The notes beneath the pieces are model-generated. The model saw only the letters and a program-made list of their open reading frames with translations, searched no databases and was not told where the DNA came from. A DNA stretch of 64,000 bases. It comes from Rickettsiella endosymbiont of Xylota segnis (lineage in GTDB: Bacteria; Pseudomonadota; Gammaproteobacteria; Diplorickettsiales; Diplorickettsiaceae). The DNA lies in the NCBI RefSeq assembly GCF_964019545.1, contig NZ_OZ026451.1, positions 62,001 to 126,000 on the forward strand, in the 5' to 3' direction. This document shows positions 17,292 to 25,577 of this stretch, in pieces. The stretch's first letter is position 1; every line of letters begins with the position of its first letter. A program made the translations under genes and the position numbers.

Positions 17292-18461
17292 TTAGAATGT
17301 TAATCCATGTTCAAGATCATCAATAAGGTCTTGGGCAGCTTCTATTCCTACTGATAAGCGCAGTAGACTATCAGTAATGCCAAGACGCTCACGAGTTTCT
17401 ATAGGTAAAGCAGCATGCGTCATAATGGCAGGATGATCAACAAGACTCTCTACACAACCTAGGCTTTCTGCCAATTTAAATAAACGACAACGTTCAACAA
17501 AATGACGTGTTTCTTCTAAATTTCCTTGCAACACAAAGCTTACAATCCCTCCGAAGCGGTTATGCATTTGTTTTTTAGCTAATTCATGTTGAGGATGACT
17601 CGCTAAGCCAGGATAAAAAACTTTTTCAACCATATTGTGTTGCTCCAAAAACTGAGCAATTTTTAATGCGTTTTCACAATGTCTTTGCATACGTAACGCT
17701 AAAGTGTGCAAGCCTCGCAAGGCAAGGAAACTGTCAAAAGGACCTTGTATGGCCCCCATGGCATTTTGTAAATAAGTTATTTTCTCAATTAATTCAGCAT
17801 TCTCACCGACGACTACAATACCTCCGACCATATCGGAATGTCCATTCAAATATTTTGTGGCAGAATGGACAACAAGATCACAGCCCAATGTTATGGGTTG
17901 CTGGGCCCAAGGAGTTGCAAACGTATTATCAAGTACAGTAATTAATTTATGTTGGCGAGCAATTTTTACTACTTGTTGTATATCAACTAATTTTAATAAA
18001 GGATTAGTCGGGGATTCCATCCATAATAATTTAGTTTCAGGTTTTATTTGCTTAATTAAATTATTTAAATCAGTCATGTCCACATATGAAAAATTTAAAT
18101 CTGATGATCGTTGCTTAATTTGATTAAATAAACGTACGGTGCCACCATATAAGTCATCCATACCTATGATATGATCGCCGGGATTTAATAGCTCAAGTAG
18201 CGTATTAATAGCCGCCATTCCAGAAGCAAAAGCAAATCCTGCCTGACCATTTTCTAAATCGGCAATACAACGTTCGTAAGCAAACCGAGTAGGATTGTGA
18301 GTTCTGGAATACTCAAAGCCTTGATGTACCCCTGGGCTTTTTTGAACGTAAGTTGATGTTGCATAAATGGGTGTTATTAAAGCACCAGTACTTGGATCAG
18401 GTATTTGTCCAGAATGTATGCAGCGAGTGGCAAATTCTAATTTTTTTTCACTATTTTTCAT
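17292..18461 (-). CDS. Cys/Met-metabolism PLP enzyme (cystathionine gamma-synthase / beta-lyase type)
   Basis: 389 residues, the normal length for this PLP family. Visible landmarks: TRCIHSGQIPDPSTGALITPIYATSTY is family-typical, then YSRTHNPTR, FASGMAAI, the PLP lysine in SATKYLNGHSD, and a C-terminal SLGCVESLVDHPA. Members include MetB, MetC, cystathionine gamma-lyase and methionine gamma-lyase, and sequence reading alone does not separate them. The ATG overlaps the upstream aminotransferase stop by 4 bp. Confidence 0.88.
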   Translation of the reverse strand: MKNSEKKLEFATRCIHSGQIPDPSTGALITPIYATSTYVQKSPGVHQGFEYSRTHNPTRFAYERCIADLENGQAGFAFASGMAAINTLLELLNPGDHIIGMDDLYGGTVRLFNQIKQRSSDLNFSYVDMTDLNNLIKQIKPETKLLWMESPTNPLLKLVDIQQVVKIARQHKLITVLDNTFATPWAQQPITLGCDLVVHSATKYLNGHSDMVGGIVVVGENAELIEKITYLQNAMGAIQGPFDSFLALRGLHTLALRMQRHCENALKIAQFLEQHNMVEKVFYPGLASHPQHELAKKQMHNRFGGIVSFVLQGNLEETRHFVERCRLFKLAESLGCVESLVDHPAIMTHAALPIETRERLGITDSLLRLSVGIEAAQDLIDDLEHGLTF

Positions 18462-19645
18462 AAAGATGAATTATAAAATTCGGCTATGGTTTTAATTAAA
18501 CGCAGGCAAATTTCATCCGCTTCAGCTTCTTGTAAAATTAAAGCAGGTAGAAGACGAATCGTATTATTAGAAACGACATTAAAAAGTAAATGATGTTTTA
18601 ATCCAATTCTAGGGATGTTACGACATTCAACATCAAGCTCAATACCTAGCATAAGCCCTTGTCCTTTTATAGTGACGACATGTGGATGGTTATCAAAACT
18701 ATTTTGTAATTTTGAAAGCAAATAAGCTCCAATTTTTTTTACATGCGCAGAGAATCTTTCTTTTTCTAAGGTATTTATAACTGTAATTGCAACGGCACAA
18801 GCTAATGCGCTACCAGCAAACGTAGAACCATGTTTTCCAATGGGAAAAATATTATTTGCTTTTCCACGAGAACAATAAGCTCCAATAGGAAAGCCATTGC
18901 CTAAGGTTTTTGCAATAGTAACTATATCAGGTAAAATATTATAAGTTTGGTAGGCAAACCAAGGCCCGGTACGGCAAAGGCCGGTTTGTATCTCATCGAG
19001 TATCATCAACCAATCGTGTTGGTCACAGTAATCTCGAATAGCTTTTAAAAAATTGGACGTGGCTATTTTAATTCCACCATCTCCTTGAATAGGTTCTAAC
19101 ATAATTGCGACTATATTTTTTTTATGTTTTTTTATAGCATTTTCTAATGCAACAACATCATTAAATGGGATATGGATAAAACGTTCTAATAAAGGTTCAA
19201 AACCAATTTGTAAACGCTCGCTGCCAGAAAGGCTTAAAGTTGCCATGGTTCTGCCATGAAAAGCATTTTTCATGGCAATAATGATGGGCTGATCGATCCC
19301 TTTTTTGCGGGCATAAAGTCGCGTCATTTTGATAGCCGCTTCGTTTGATTCTGCGCCTGAATTAGAAAAAAAAACTTGATCCATTCCAGATAGTCGCGCC
19401 AGTTCTGACGCTAATATTTCCTGTTCCGGAATATGATAAGTATTTGATGTGTGAATTAATTTTGCAGCTTGCTTGCAAATTGTCTCAGTGATTGCAGGAT
19501 GAGCATGTCCTAAACCGCAAACTGCAATACCTGCTAAAGCATCTAAATATTTTTCACCTTGAGTATCTGTCAGCCACACTCCTGAGCCTTTTTCAAAGGC
19601 GACAGGAAGTCGATTTGGATAAATAGGCATCAAGGCAGATGTCAT
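18458..19645 (-). CDS. argD: Acetylornithine/succinyldiaminopimelate aminotransferase (ArgD-like)
   Basis: 395 residues from MTSALMPIYPN at 19645; the frame extends to 19693 inside sodB, but homologues begin near the YPNRLPVAFEKG segment. A class III PLP aminotransferase: FFSNSGAESNEAAIKMTRLYA, NAFHGRTMATLSL, LDEIQTGLCRTG and KTLGNGFPIGA with the PLP lysine. ArgD acts in arginine synthesis and, as DapC, in lysine/diaminopimelate synthesis. No other arg gene is in the window, so the diaminopimelate role for the cell wall is a fair alternative. Confidence 0.85.
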   Translation of the reverse strand: MTSALMPIYPNRLPVAFEKGSGVWLTDTQGEKYLDALAGIAVCGLGHAHPAITETICKQAAKLIHTSNTYHIPEQEILASELARLSGMDQVFFSNSGAESNEAAIKMTRLYARKKGIDQPIIIAMKNAFHGRTMATLSLSGSERLQIGFEPLLERFIHIPFNDVVALENAIKKHKKNIVAIMLEPIQGDGGIKIATSNFLKAIRDYCDQHDWLMILDEIQTGLCRTGPWFAYQTYNILPDIVTIAKTLGNGFPIGAYCSRGKANNIFPIGKHGSTFAGSALACAVAITVINTLEKERFSAHVKKIGAYLLSKLQNSFDNHPHVVTIKGQGLMLGIELDVECRNIPRIGLKHHLLFNVVSNNTIRLLPALILQEAEADEICLRLIKTIAEFYNSSL

Positions 19646-19667
19646 AGTTTTTTTCTCAGTTAACTTG

Positions 19668-20252
19668 TTATTTTTCGAAATTTTCAGCAACAAAACCCCA
19701 ATTCACTACTTCCCAAAATTTTTCAAGATATTTTGGGCGTGCATTGCGGTAGTCAATATAGTAAGCATGCTCCCAGACATCACAAGTAAAAAGACAAGAT
19801 TTGCTATCCTGGATAGGAGTTTGTGCATTACTCGTTGTTTTTATCGTCACCCCCTGCGCATCTTTTACCAGCCAAGCCCATCCAGAGCCGAATTGTCCAA
19901 TGGCGGCCTTAACAAAATTTTCTTTGAATTTATCGACAGAACCAAAGGTTTTATTTATTGCATCTTCTAGAGGCCCTTTCAACTTGTTTTTTGGTGCTTC
20001 GGGTGTCATACAATGCCAATAAAAGGTATGATTCCATACTTGAGCAGCGTTATTAAAAATAGGGCCTGGAGGGGCTTTTTTGATAATTTCTTCCAGAGAT
20101 AAAGTTTCGAACTCTGTACCAGGAATTAATTCATTCAGTTTGTCGACATAAGCTTTATGGTGTTTGCCATAATGATATTCTAAGGTTTCTTTTGAAATAA
20201 CGGGTTCCAGAGCATCTAAGGCATAGGGTAATGGGGGTAACTCATGTTTCAT
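19668..20252 (-). CDS. sodB: Iron superoxide dismutase
   Basis: 194 residues. Metal ligands and family motifs are in place: [39 protein letters not shown] and [20 protein letters not shown]. The pattern is closer to SodB (Fe) than SodA (Mn), though metal use cannot be proved by reading. There is no signal peptide, so it is cytoplasmic. It is the first gene of the long minus-strand run ending in the pqaA-like gene and is divergent from grxD with 179 bp between, where both promoters must lie. Confidence 0.93.
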   Translation of the reverse strand: MKHELPPLPYALDALEPVISKETLEYHYGKHHKAYVDKLNELIPGTEFETLSLEEIIKKAPPGPIFNNAAQVWNHTFYWHCMTPEAPKNKLKGPLEDAINKTFGSVDKFKENFVKAAIGQFGSGWAWLVKDAQGVTIKTTSNAQTPIQDSKSCLFTCDVWEHAYYIDYRNARPKYLEKFWEVVNWGFVAENFEK

Positions 20253-20431
20253 GGGGGTATCCTATTTTTATCGATTTGCTAAAATTGCTAGTACCAGTTT
20301 AAAATCCAGATAATGATAAGGCAAGCATTTAAATATGGCTAATTGTATTTTCGTTAAATAGTTTTACCTAGAAAATCTGAGCGTAGTTTTAGATTAAAAT
20401 TACCAAAATATATTATAAATGAGGAAAATAA

Positions 20432-20755
20432 ATGTCTATTACTGAAGTGAATACCTTAGAAACAATTAAGCAACAAATTGCGAAATACCCGTTGATTCTC
20501 TATATGAAAGGAACTCCCGAAAATCCTTGTTGCGGTTTTTCGGCACGAGTAGTACAAATTCTAAAAATCTGCAGTGTAAAATTTGCACATGTTGATGTAC
20601 TTGAAAATAGTAATATCCGTCGCGAATTACCACAATATTCTAACTGGCCAACTTTTCCACAGCTTTTTTACCAAGGAGAGTTAATGGGTGGATGCGATAT
20701 AGTTGAACAGCTTTATAAAACTGGCGACCTACAAAAAAAATTATCAGAAACTTGA
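20432..20755 (+). CDS. grxD: Monothiol glutaredoxin (Grx4 type)
   Basis: 107 residues. The monothiol motif CGFS is at 34-37, preceded by YMKGTPENPC, and WPTFPQLFYQGELMGGCDI supplies the cis-Pro and glutathione-binding segments. Grx4 binds a bridging [2Fe-2S] cluster with glutathione and works in iron-sulfur trafficking. The extra Cys directly before CGFS is worth noting. A GAGGA ribosome site lies 7 bases upstream. Pairing with sodB is common in gammaproteobacteria. Confidence 0.94.
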   Translation: MSITEVNTLETIKQQIAKYPLILYMKGTPENPCCGFSARVVQILKICSVKFAHVDVLENSNIRRELPQYSNWPTFPQLFYQGELMGGCDIVEQLYKTGDLQKKLSET

Positions 20756-20841
20756 TTTAAATTGATTTAGCATCTATTTTCCTTTAATTGGTAAGTTTTC
20801 TTTATAGTTAAGGTAGTAAGGCGTATTTTATAATGAAACCA

Positions 20842-20870
20842 TTGACATAGGTCATGGTGTTAGGTATAAA
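20842..20870 (+). promoter_or_regulatory. Near-consensus sigma-70 promoter
   Basis: TTGACA at 20842-20847 and TATAAA at 20865-20870 are separated by exactly 17 bases. The expected transcription start is about 20877. It faces the structured region 20878-21127 and the first porin, whose ATG is nearly 490 bases downstream. This is the best promoter match noticed in the window; activity is inferred. Confidence 0.7.
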
Positions 20871-20877
20871 ATGCAAT

Positions 20878-21127
20878 AGCTATCTGGTCTTTAAGAAAAG
20901 CTATTTTCAGCACTAATAACAAAGTCTTGTACCTTCCAAATCGCTGAAAACTTAAAAAAACAAAAAACAAATGTTTGTAAAACGGTTCTGGTAAACCGCT
21001 AAGCAAGTCTCCGTTTAGAGTTTGCGAAACTGTAAATTTTAAATTTACAGCGGTGCCAAGACCAGGGTTGTTTAATTTTCGCCGATATCGCTTTTATAAA
21101 GCAGGAATGGAAATTAAACAGCCTTGG
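20878..21127 (+). ncRNA. Candidate structured RNA or long 5' leader of the porin gene
   Basis: Several stem-loops follow the promoter: AATAGCT/AGCTATT right at the predicted 5' end (loop about 17); CGGTT/AACCG (20983-20998); a perfect 10-bp stem with one-base loop at 21030-21050; and a 72-base imperfect hairpin at 21056-21127 with outer CCAAG/CTTGG, middle TGTTTAATTT pairing, and an apical GCTTT/AAAGC. No T-run terminator follows, so a leader or processed RNA is as likely as a separate sRNA. It does not match 6S, SRP, tmRNA or RNase P RNA as I know them. Confidence 0.45.
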
Positions 21128-21254
21128 TAGGAAATAACAAGGGATAAGTATAAATAAATTGTTTTTGAATTATTTTTATGAACGTAGCATATTCCAACTT
21201 TTATCGGTGTGTTGCGGGCATGAAATTAAAGAAGTAATAGATTTTTGTAAAACT

Positions 21255-21308
21255 AATTTTTTGTTTGAATCGACAAACTAGTTTGTCGATAATAGAAAGC
21301 AAAAAATT
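21255..21308. promoter_or_regulatory. Perfect 22-bp palindrome within a 54-base hairpin
   Basis: 21269-21290 is a perfect palindrome with half-site ATCGACAAACT and centre CTAG. Flanking 9-base arms AATTTTTTG (21255-21263) and CAAAAAATT (21300-21308) also pair. It ends 56 bases before the porin start. It is either an operator for a dimeric regulator or a leader hairpin. No T-run follows, so an intrinsic terminator is unlikely. The second porin copy lacks it. Confidence 0.55.
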
Positions 21309-21363
21309 TAGCTTTAAATAAGTCTAATGTTGAGTTAACAACCTATTAAGGAGATGGATGAGT

Positions 21364-22788
21364 ATGAAACTCAAAGCGATTGTTGCTTCACTTGTAACAC
21401 TTGGGCTTAGCGGTCCTGTATTAGCGATGCAGCCGTATATGATGGATACATCCTATCAAATGGATGTAATGCGTTATCAAGTCAATAAACTTGATTCGAT
21501 CCTTGACCGAAATCAACCTGGCGGATTTGATCAACCTTGTGGTTGGACTTGCCGCATCAATGTCAGTGGTTGGATCAATGCCGATGCTTATTTAGCGAAT
21601 AAGCCACCGGTTTTTTGGGAACCTAACCCAGCATTTAACCCAACCATTCCGATAGATCCAACTTCGATACCACCTAACGTATTAACTCTTCCAACATCCG
21701 GTCGAGCCAGTGATCTATTGCTAAATAATGCGAATTTATTCGTAGATGCTCGAGTGAATAACTGGGTGACGGCGAATATGTCGGTGGTCTATAGTTCTTT
21801 ATCAGGTCTACCAGGTTCAACGGGGCCTTACAATATTGCTAACTCACTTTTTGTGTATCATCCGTTGAATCGAACCTCAATAGATACCGCGTATGCGACT
21901 ATTGGTAATTTCCAAGCTTCACCTATTTATTTTAGAGTGGGTAAAGAATACATCCCATTTGGTGCCTATGACCCTTATGGATTTGTAACACAAGAAAACC
22001 CAACACAATTATTCACTGAGATTACTTCAACTGCTGCGCAATTAGGATTTATTGCACCAGGTGGTTTCTATGGTTCCTTATACACCTTTGCGGGTAATCC
22101 TAAGATCTCAGACGGTGGTTCTACACGTCGTATTCAAAACGGTGGTGTGGATTTAGGCTGGGGTTGGAGAATGTTTAATAGTAAGTGGAATTTAAATGCA
22201 GGTTATATTGCGAATATAGCGGATTCAAATTTCTTATCTTCCTATTATCTAAATCAGATTGTTGAGGGAACAACGGTTCCAGGTTTACCGAATGAAAAGG
22301 TACCGGCTTGGAACGTGAACGCAGATGTGACCTTCGGACCTTTTGATGCAAACGGTCACTATATTGCGACCACTCGTAGTTTAGCAAATCCAATCTTTTT
22401 AAGCGGTAATTCTTCACCAGGATTTCCCGTGTTAACGAATCCGCCCGCGCAGTTAGGTAAGCCTAACGTCTGGGGTTTAGAAGCAGGATTGACATTCCCC
22501 GTGATGGCGCATCAATCACGAGTAGCGATTGGTTATCAAAAAACTACACACTTAGCAACTTTCTTGCCACAGCGTCGTATCTATGCGGACTATATGGTTA
22601 ATTTAGCCAAATGGTTTGATGTGGGTATAGCGATATTTCAAGACAGAGACTACAATATTGGCGAAGGGGCTATTATTAACAACACTAATGATGGTAATGC
22701 ACCACCTATTGGAACTATCATACATCAAGGTGCAACCGGTAATAAATCTACAGTTGGCCAATTACGTGCCAGCATTAAATTTGCTTAA
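21364..22788 (+). CDS. LbtU-family outer-membrane porin, tandem copy 1
   Basis: 474 residues from the ATG at 21364, chosen because copy 2 has the same SD-to-ATG spacing (AAGGAG then 10 bases) with no ATG equivalent to 21358. The signal peptide MKLKAIVASLVTLGLSGPVLA is cleaved before MQPYM. The mature part is a Tyr/Asn-rich beta-barrel ending in a C-terminal Phe-Ala (IKFA). An early Cys pair lies in QPCGWTCRIN. It resembles Legionella LbtU, a legiobactin-uptake outer-membrane protein without TonB box; transport of a siderophore here is inference. A strong GC terminator follows. Confidence 0.8.
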   Translation: MKLKAIVASLVTLGLSGPVLAMQPYMMDTSYQMDVMRYQVNKLDSILDRNQPGGFDQPCGWTCRINVSGWINADAYLANKPPVFWEPNPAFNPTIPIDPTSIPPNVLTLPTSGRASDLLLNNANLFVDARVNNWVTANMSVVYSSLSGLPGSTGPYNIANSLFVYHPLNRTSIDTAYATIGNFQASPIYFRVGKEYIPFGAYDPYGFVTQENPTQLFTEITSTAAQLGFIAPGGFYGSLYTFAGNPKISDGGSTRRIQNGGVDLGWGWRMFNSKWNLNAGYIANIADSNFLSSYYLNQIVEGTTVPGLPNEKVPAWNVNADVTFGPFDANGHYIATTRSLANPIFLSGNSSPGFPVLTNPPAQLGKPNVWGLEAGLTFPVMAHQSRVAIGYQKTTHLATFLPQRRIYADYMVNLAKWFDVGIAIFQDRDYNIGEGAIINNTNDGNAPPIGTIIHQGATGNKSTVGQLRASIKFA

Positions 22789-22814
22789 ATTGTATAACAA
22801 ACTTAAGTAACATT

Positions 22815-22839
22815 AAGCCCGCATTAGCGGGCTTTTTTT
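22815..22839 (+). terminator. Intrinsic terminator after porin copy 1
   Basis: Stem AAGCCCGC / GCGGGCTT with loop ATTA, then a T-run. It starts 26 bases after the stop codon. The same hairpin follows copy 2. Confidence 0.92.
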
Positions 22840-22950
22840 ATGGGACACCATACAAATAAATTTATCTTATTGAGATAGTTATAAAGTACTGCTAAGATAA
22901 ACACGATTTGAGCTTATTTTATCTATAATAATTTTTCATAGATAGAAAAA

Positions 22951-23002
22951 CAAATCTAAGAAAATCTTGTAGCAGTTTAAAAGATTATTCTTCTTAGGTT
23001 TG
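22951..23002 (+). promoter_or_regulatory. Long hairpin in the leader of porin copy 2
   Basis: Outer arms CAAATCTAAGAA (22951-22962) and TTCTTAGGTTTG (22991-23002) pair with one wobble; inner arms AATCTT and AAGATT continue the stem, with a 4-base bulge and a 12-base loop. It ends about 53 bases before the ATG. A shorter ATCTAT/ATAGAT hairpin lies just upstream (22921-22943). It is probably an mRNA leader structure. The sequence differs from the leader of copy 1. Confidence 0.45.
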
Positions 23003-23055
23003 TCAAGAAAAAGCGATAGATGGAGTTAATTAATTATACAAGGAGATGGTTTAGG

Positions 23056-24480
23056 ATGAAACTCAAAGCGATTGTTGCTTCACTTGTAACACTTGGGCTT
23101 AGCGGTCCTGTATTGGCGATGCAGCCGTATATGATGGATACATCCTATCAAATGGATGTAATGCGTTATCAAGTCAATAAACTTGATTCGATCCTTGACC
23201 GAAATCAACCTGGCGGATTTGATCAACCTTGTGGTTGGACTTGCCGCATCAATGTCAGTGGTTGGATCAATGCCGATGCTTATTTAGCGAATAAGCCACC
23301 GGTTTTTTGGGAACCTAACCCAGCATTTAACCCAACCATTCCGATAGATCCAACTTCGATACCACCTAACGTATTAACTCTTCCAACATCCGGTCGAGCC
23401 AGTGATCTATTGCTAAATAATGCGAATTTATTCGTAGATGCTCGAGTGAATAACTGGGTGACGGCGAATATGTCGGTGGTCTATAGTTCTTTATCAGGTC
23501 TACCAGGTTCAACGGGGCCTTACAATATTGCTAACTCACTTTTTGTGTATCATCCGTTGAATCGAACCTCAATAGATACCGCGTATGCGACTATTGGTAA
23601 TTTCCAAGCTTCACCTATTTATTTTAGAGTGGGTAAAGAATACATCCCATTTGGTGCCTATGACCCTTATGGATTTGTAACACAAGAAAACCCAACACAA
23701 TTATTCACTGAGATTACTTCAACTGCTGCGCAATTAGGATTTATTGCACCAGGTGGTTTCTATGGTTCCTTATACACCTTTGCGGGTAATCCTAAGATCT
23801 CAGACGGTGGTTCGACACGTCGTATCCAAAATGGTGGTGCAGATTTAGGCTGGGGATTTAGATGGCTTAATAGTAAATTCAATGTAAACGCTGGCTATAT
23901 TGCGAATATAGCGGATTCAAACTTCTTATCCTCCTATTATCTTAATCAGATTGTTGAAGGTACAACGGTTCCCGGTTTACCAAATGAAAAAGTGCCTGCA
24001 TGGAACTTCAATGCCGATGTAAGCTTCGGACCTTTTGACGCGAATGGACATTATATTCAAACAACACGTAGTTTAGCGAACCCTATCTTTTTAAGTGGTA
24101 ACTCAGCACCAGGAATGGCAGTGTTATTAAATCCACCCGCACAGTTAGGTAAACCTACCGTGTGGGGCTTAGAAGCCGGATTGACGTTCCCAGTGATGGC
24201 GCACCAATCACGCGTGGCAATTGGTTATCAAAAAACTACACACTTAGCAACTTTCTTGCCACAGCGTCGTATCTATGCGGACTATATGGTTAATTTAGCC
24301 AAATGGTTTGATGTGGGTATAGCCGTCTTCCAAGACAGAGATTACAACGTTGGTGAAGGGGCTATTACGAGTACGGTTGCACCTGATCAAGTACAACCGA
24401 TTGGAACCATAGTACATCAAGGTGCAACTGGTAATAAATCAACGGTTGGTCAATTACGCGCCAGCATTAAATTCGCTTAA
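23056..24480 (+). CDS. LbtU-family outer-membrane porin, tandem copy 2
   Basis: 474 residues starting at MKLKAIV; the frame is open to 23020 but AAGGAG (23040-23045) and homology to copy 1 set the start. The signal peptide and barrel are as in copy 1. Against copy 1, bases 23056-23813 differ at a single position, then identity drops, and 24220-24323 is again identical. Divergent parts include the WGFRWLNSKFNVNAG strand and the late loop STVAPDQVQ, likely surface-exposed. The two copies have separate leaders and terminators, so each may be expressed independently. Confidence 0.8.
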   Translation: MKLKAIVASLVTLGLSGPVLAMQPYMMDTSYQMDVMRYQVNKLDSILDRNQPGGFDQPCGWTCRINVSGWINADAYLANKPPVFWEPNPAFNPTIPIDPTSIPPNVLTLPTSGRASDLLLNNANLFVDARVNNWVTANMSVVYSSLSGLPGSTGPYNIANSLFVYHPLNRTSIDTAYATIGNFQASPIYFRVGKEYIPFGAYDPYGFVTQENPTQLFTEITSTAAQLGFIAPGGFYGSLYTFAGNPKISDGGSTRRIQNGGADLGWGFRWLNSKFNVNAGYIANIADSNFLSSYYLNQIVEGTTVPGLPNEKVPAWNFNADVSFGPFDANGHYIQTTRSLANPIFLSGNSAPGMAVLLNPPAQLGKPTVWGLEAGLTFPVMAHQSRVAIGYQKTTHLATFLPQRRIYADYMVNLAKWFDVGIAVFQDRDYNVGEGAITSTVAPDQVQPIGTIVHQGATGNKSTVGQLRASIKFA

Positions 24481-24509
24481 ACGATTTGCAGTTTAAATCA
24501 AATAGCATT

Positions 24510-24533
24510 AAGCCCGCATTAGCGGGCTTTTTT
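24510..24533 (+). terminator. Intrinsic terminator after porin copy 2
   Basis: Stem AAGCCCGC / GCGGGCTT, loop ATTA, then T-run. It is the same hairpin as after copy 1, showing that the duplication included the terminator. Confidence 0.92.
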
Positions 24534-24702
24534 GTTGGTGGATAAACAAAATTTTGCTAATAATTTATCTATGGTGACTATTTAGTTTGTTTTTTTCTTT
24601 GAAAAAATTCATTAAAATCATCTGCAACTTTACAGTTATAGTATCTTTGTTACAACCGGTTATTTTATGGTTTAGTAGCTAAAATTCTCCTGAGGCTAAT
24701 TT

Positions 24703-25431
24703 ATGTTTGAATTATTTTTTTCTCCGGAAGCTTGGATTAGTTTACTTACTTTAACAGCTTTAGAGATTATTTTGGGTATTGATAATCTGGTTTTCATTTC
24801 TATCGTAACAAATAGGCTTGCGCAATCTCAGCAACGTTCAGCTCGTCAATTTGGTTTATTACTCGCCTGTATAACACGCTTACTTTTATTGGCAACGCTT
24901 GCTTGGATGACTAAGTTTACGCAGCCGCTTTTTACTCTGGTAGGGCATGTTTTCTCAGGAAGGGACTTAGTTCTTATCCTAGGAGGATTATTTTTACTTG
25001 CAAAAGGGACCAGTGAACTTCATTTTAATGTAACTACTCCGACAAAAAACAAAAGCAGTCTACATCGGTATTCGCGATTTTCGATGGTTATCATTCAAAT
25101 TATGTTTTTAGATATTATTTTTTCATTGGATAGTGTGATCACCGCAGTAGGAATGGCCCAAGAATTTATAATTATGGCCTTAGCTATTATTATCGCAATT
25201 GCATTAATGATATGGGCAAGTGGCCCACTAAGTCATTTTATTAATATCTACCCGAATCTAAAGATTCTCGGTTTAAGTTTTTTATTATTAATAGGATTAG
25301 TACTAGTAGCTGATGGATTTGGGATGCATGTACCTAGAGCTTATCTGTATTTTGCTATTGCTTTCTCTGTATTTGTAGAATGGTTAAATATTCTGGCTAA
25401 CCGGTGGCGACAGAAGAAAAATTCGAATTAG
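24703..25431 (+). CDS. TerC-family integral membrane protein
   Basis: 242 residues with about seven hydrophobic segments. The TerC signature is visible in LTALEIILGIDNLVFISIVTNRL near the N-terminus and again in IMFLDIIFSLDSVITAVGMA mid-protein; the paired acidic residues in the membrane are family hallmarks. Members have been linked to tellurite resistance, metal (Mn) homeostasis and metalation of exported proteins. It lies between the tandem porins and a third LbtU-type porin on the same strand, with its own 170-bp upstream region. Confidence 0.88.
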   Translation: MFELFFSPEAWISLLTLTALEIILGIDNLVFISIVTNRLAQSQQRSARQFGLLLACITRLLLLATLAWMTKFTQPLFTLVGHVFSGRDLVLILGGLFLLAKGTSELHFNVTTPTKNKSSLHRYSRFSMVIIQIMFLDIIFSLDSVITAVGMAQEFIIMALAIIIAIALMIWASGPLSHFINIYPNLKILGLSFLLLIGLVLVADGFGMHVPRAYLYFAIAFSVFVEWLNILANRWRQKKNSN

Positions 25432-25577
25432 GGGGTTATTTCTTAAAACTTCTAACTGACATTAAAAGGGATGGAACCCTTAAATAGGCCTGACCCTAGG
25501 TAAATTAGGCTTGCATTCATCACTTTTTTTTGATACATAGGGAACTTAATACTTATTTTAATAATAAGGTGTTCCTC

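Noticed and set aside
20878-21127. 6S RNA, SRP RNA, tmRNA or RNase P RNA
   Set aside because: A short TTTACCAG-like string on the minus strand recalled SRP RNA, but the conserved GGAAGGAAGCAGCC part is absent; hallmark sequences of the others were not found either.
25440-25577. AAGGG/CCCTT hairpin before the third porin as a terminator of terC
   Set aside because: The stem is 5 bp and no T-run follows.
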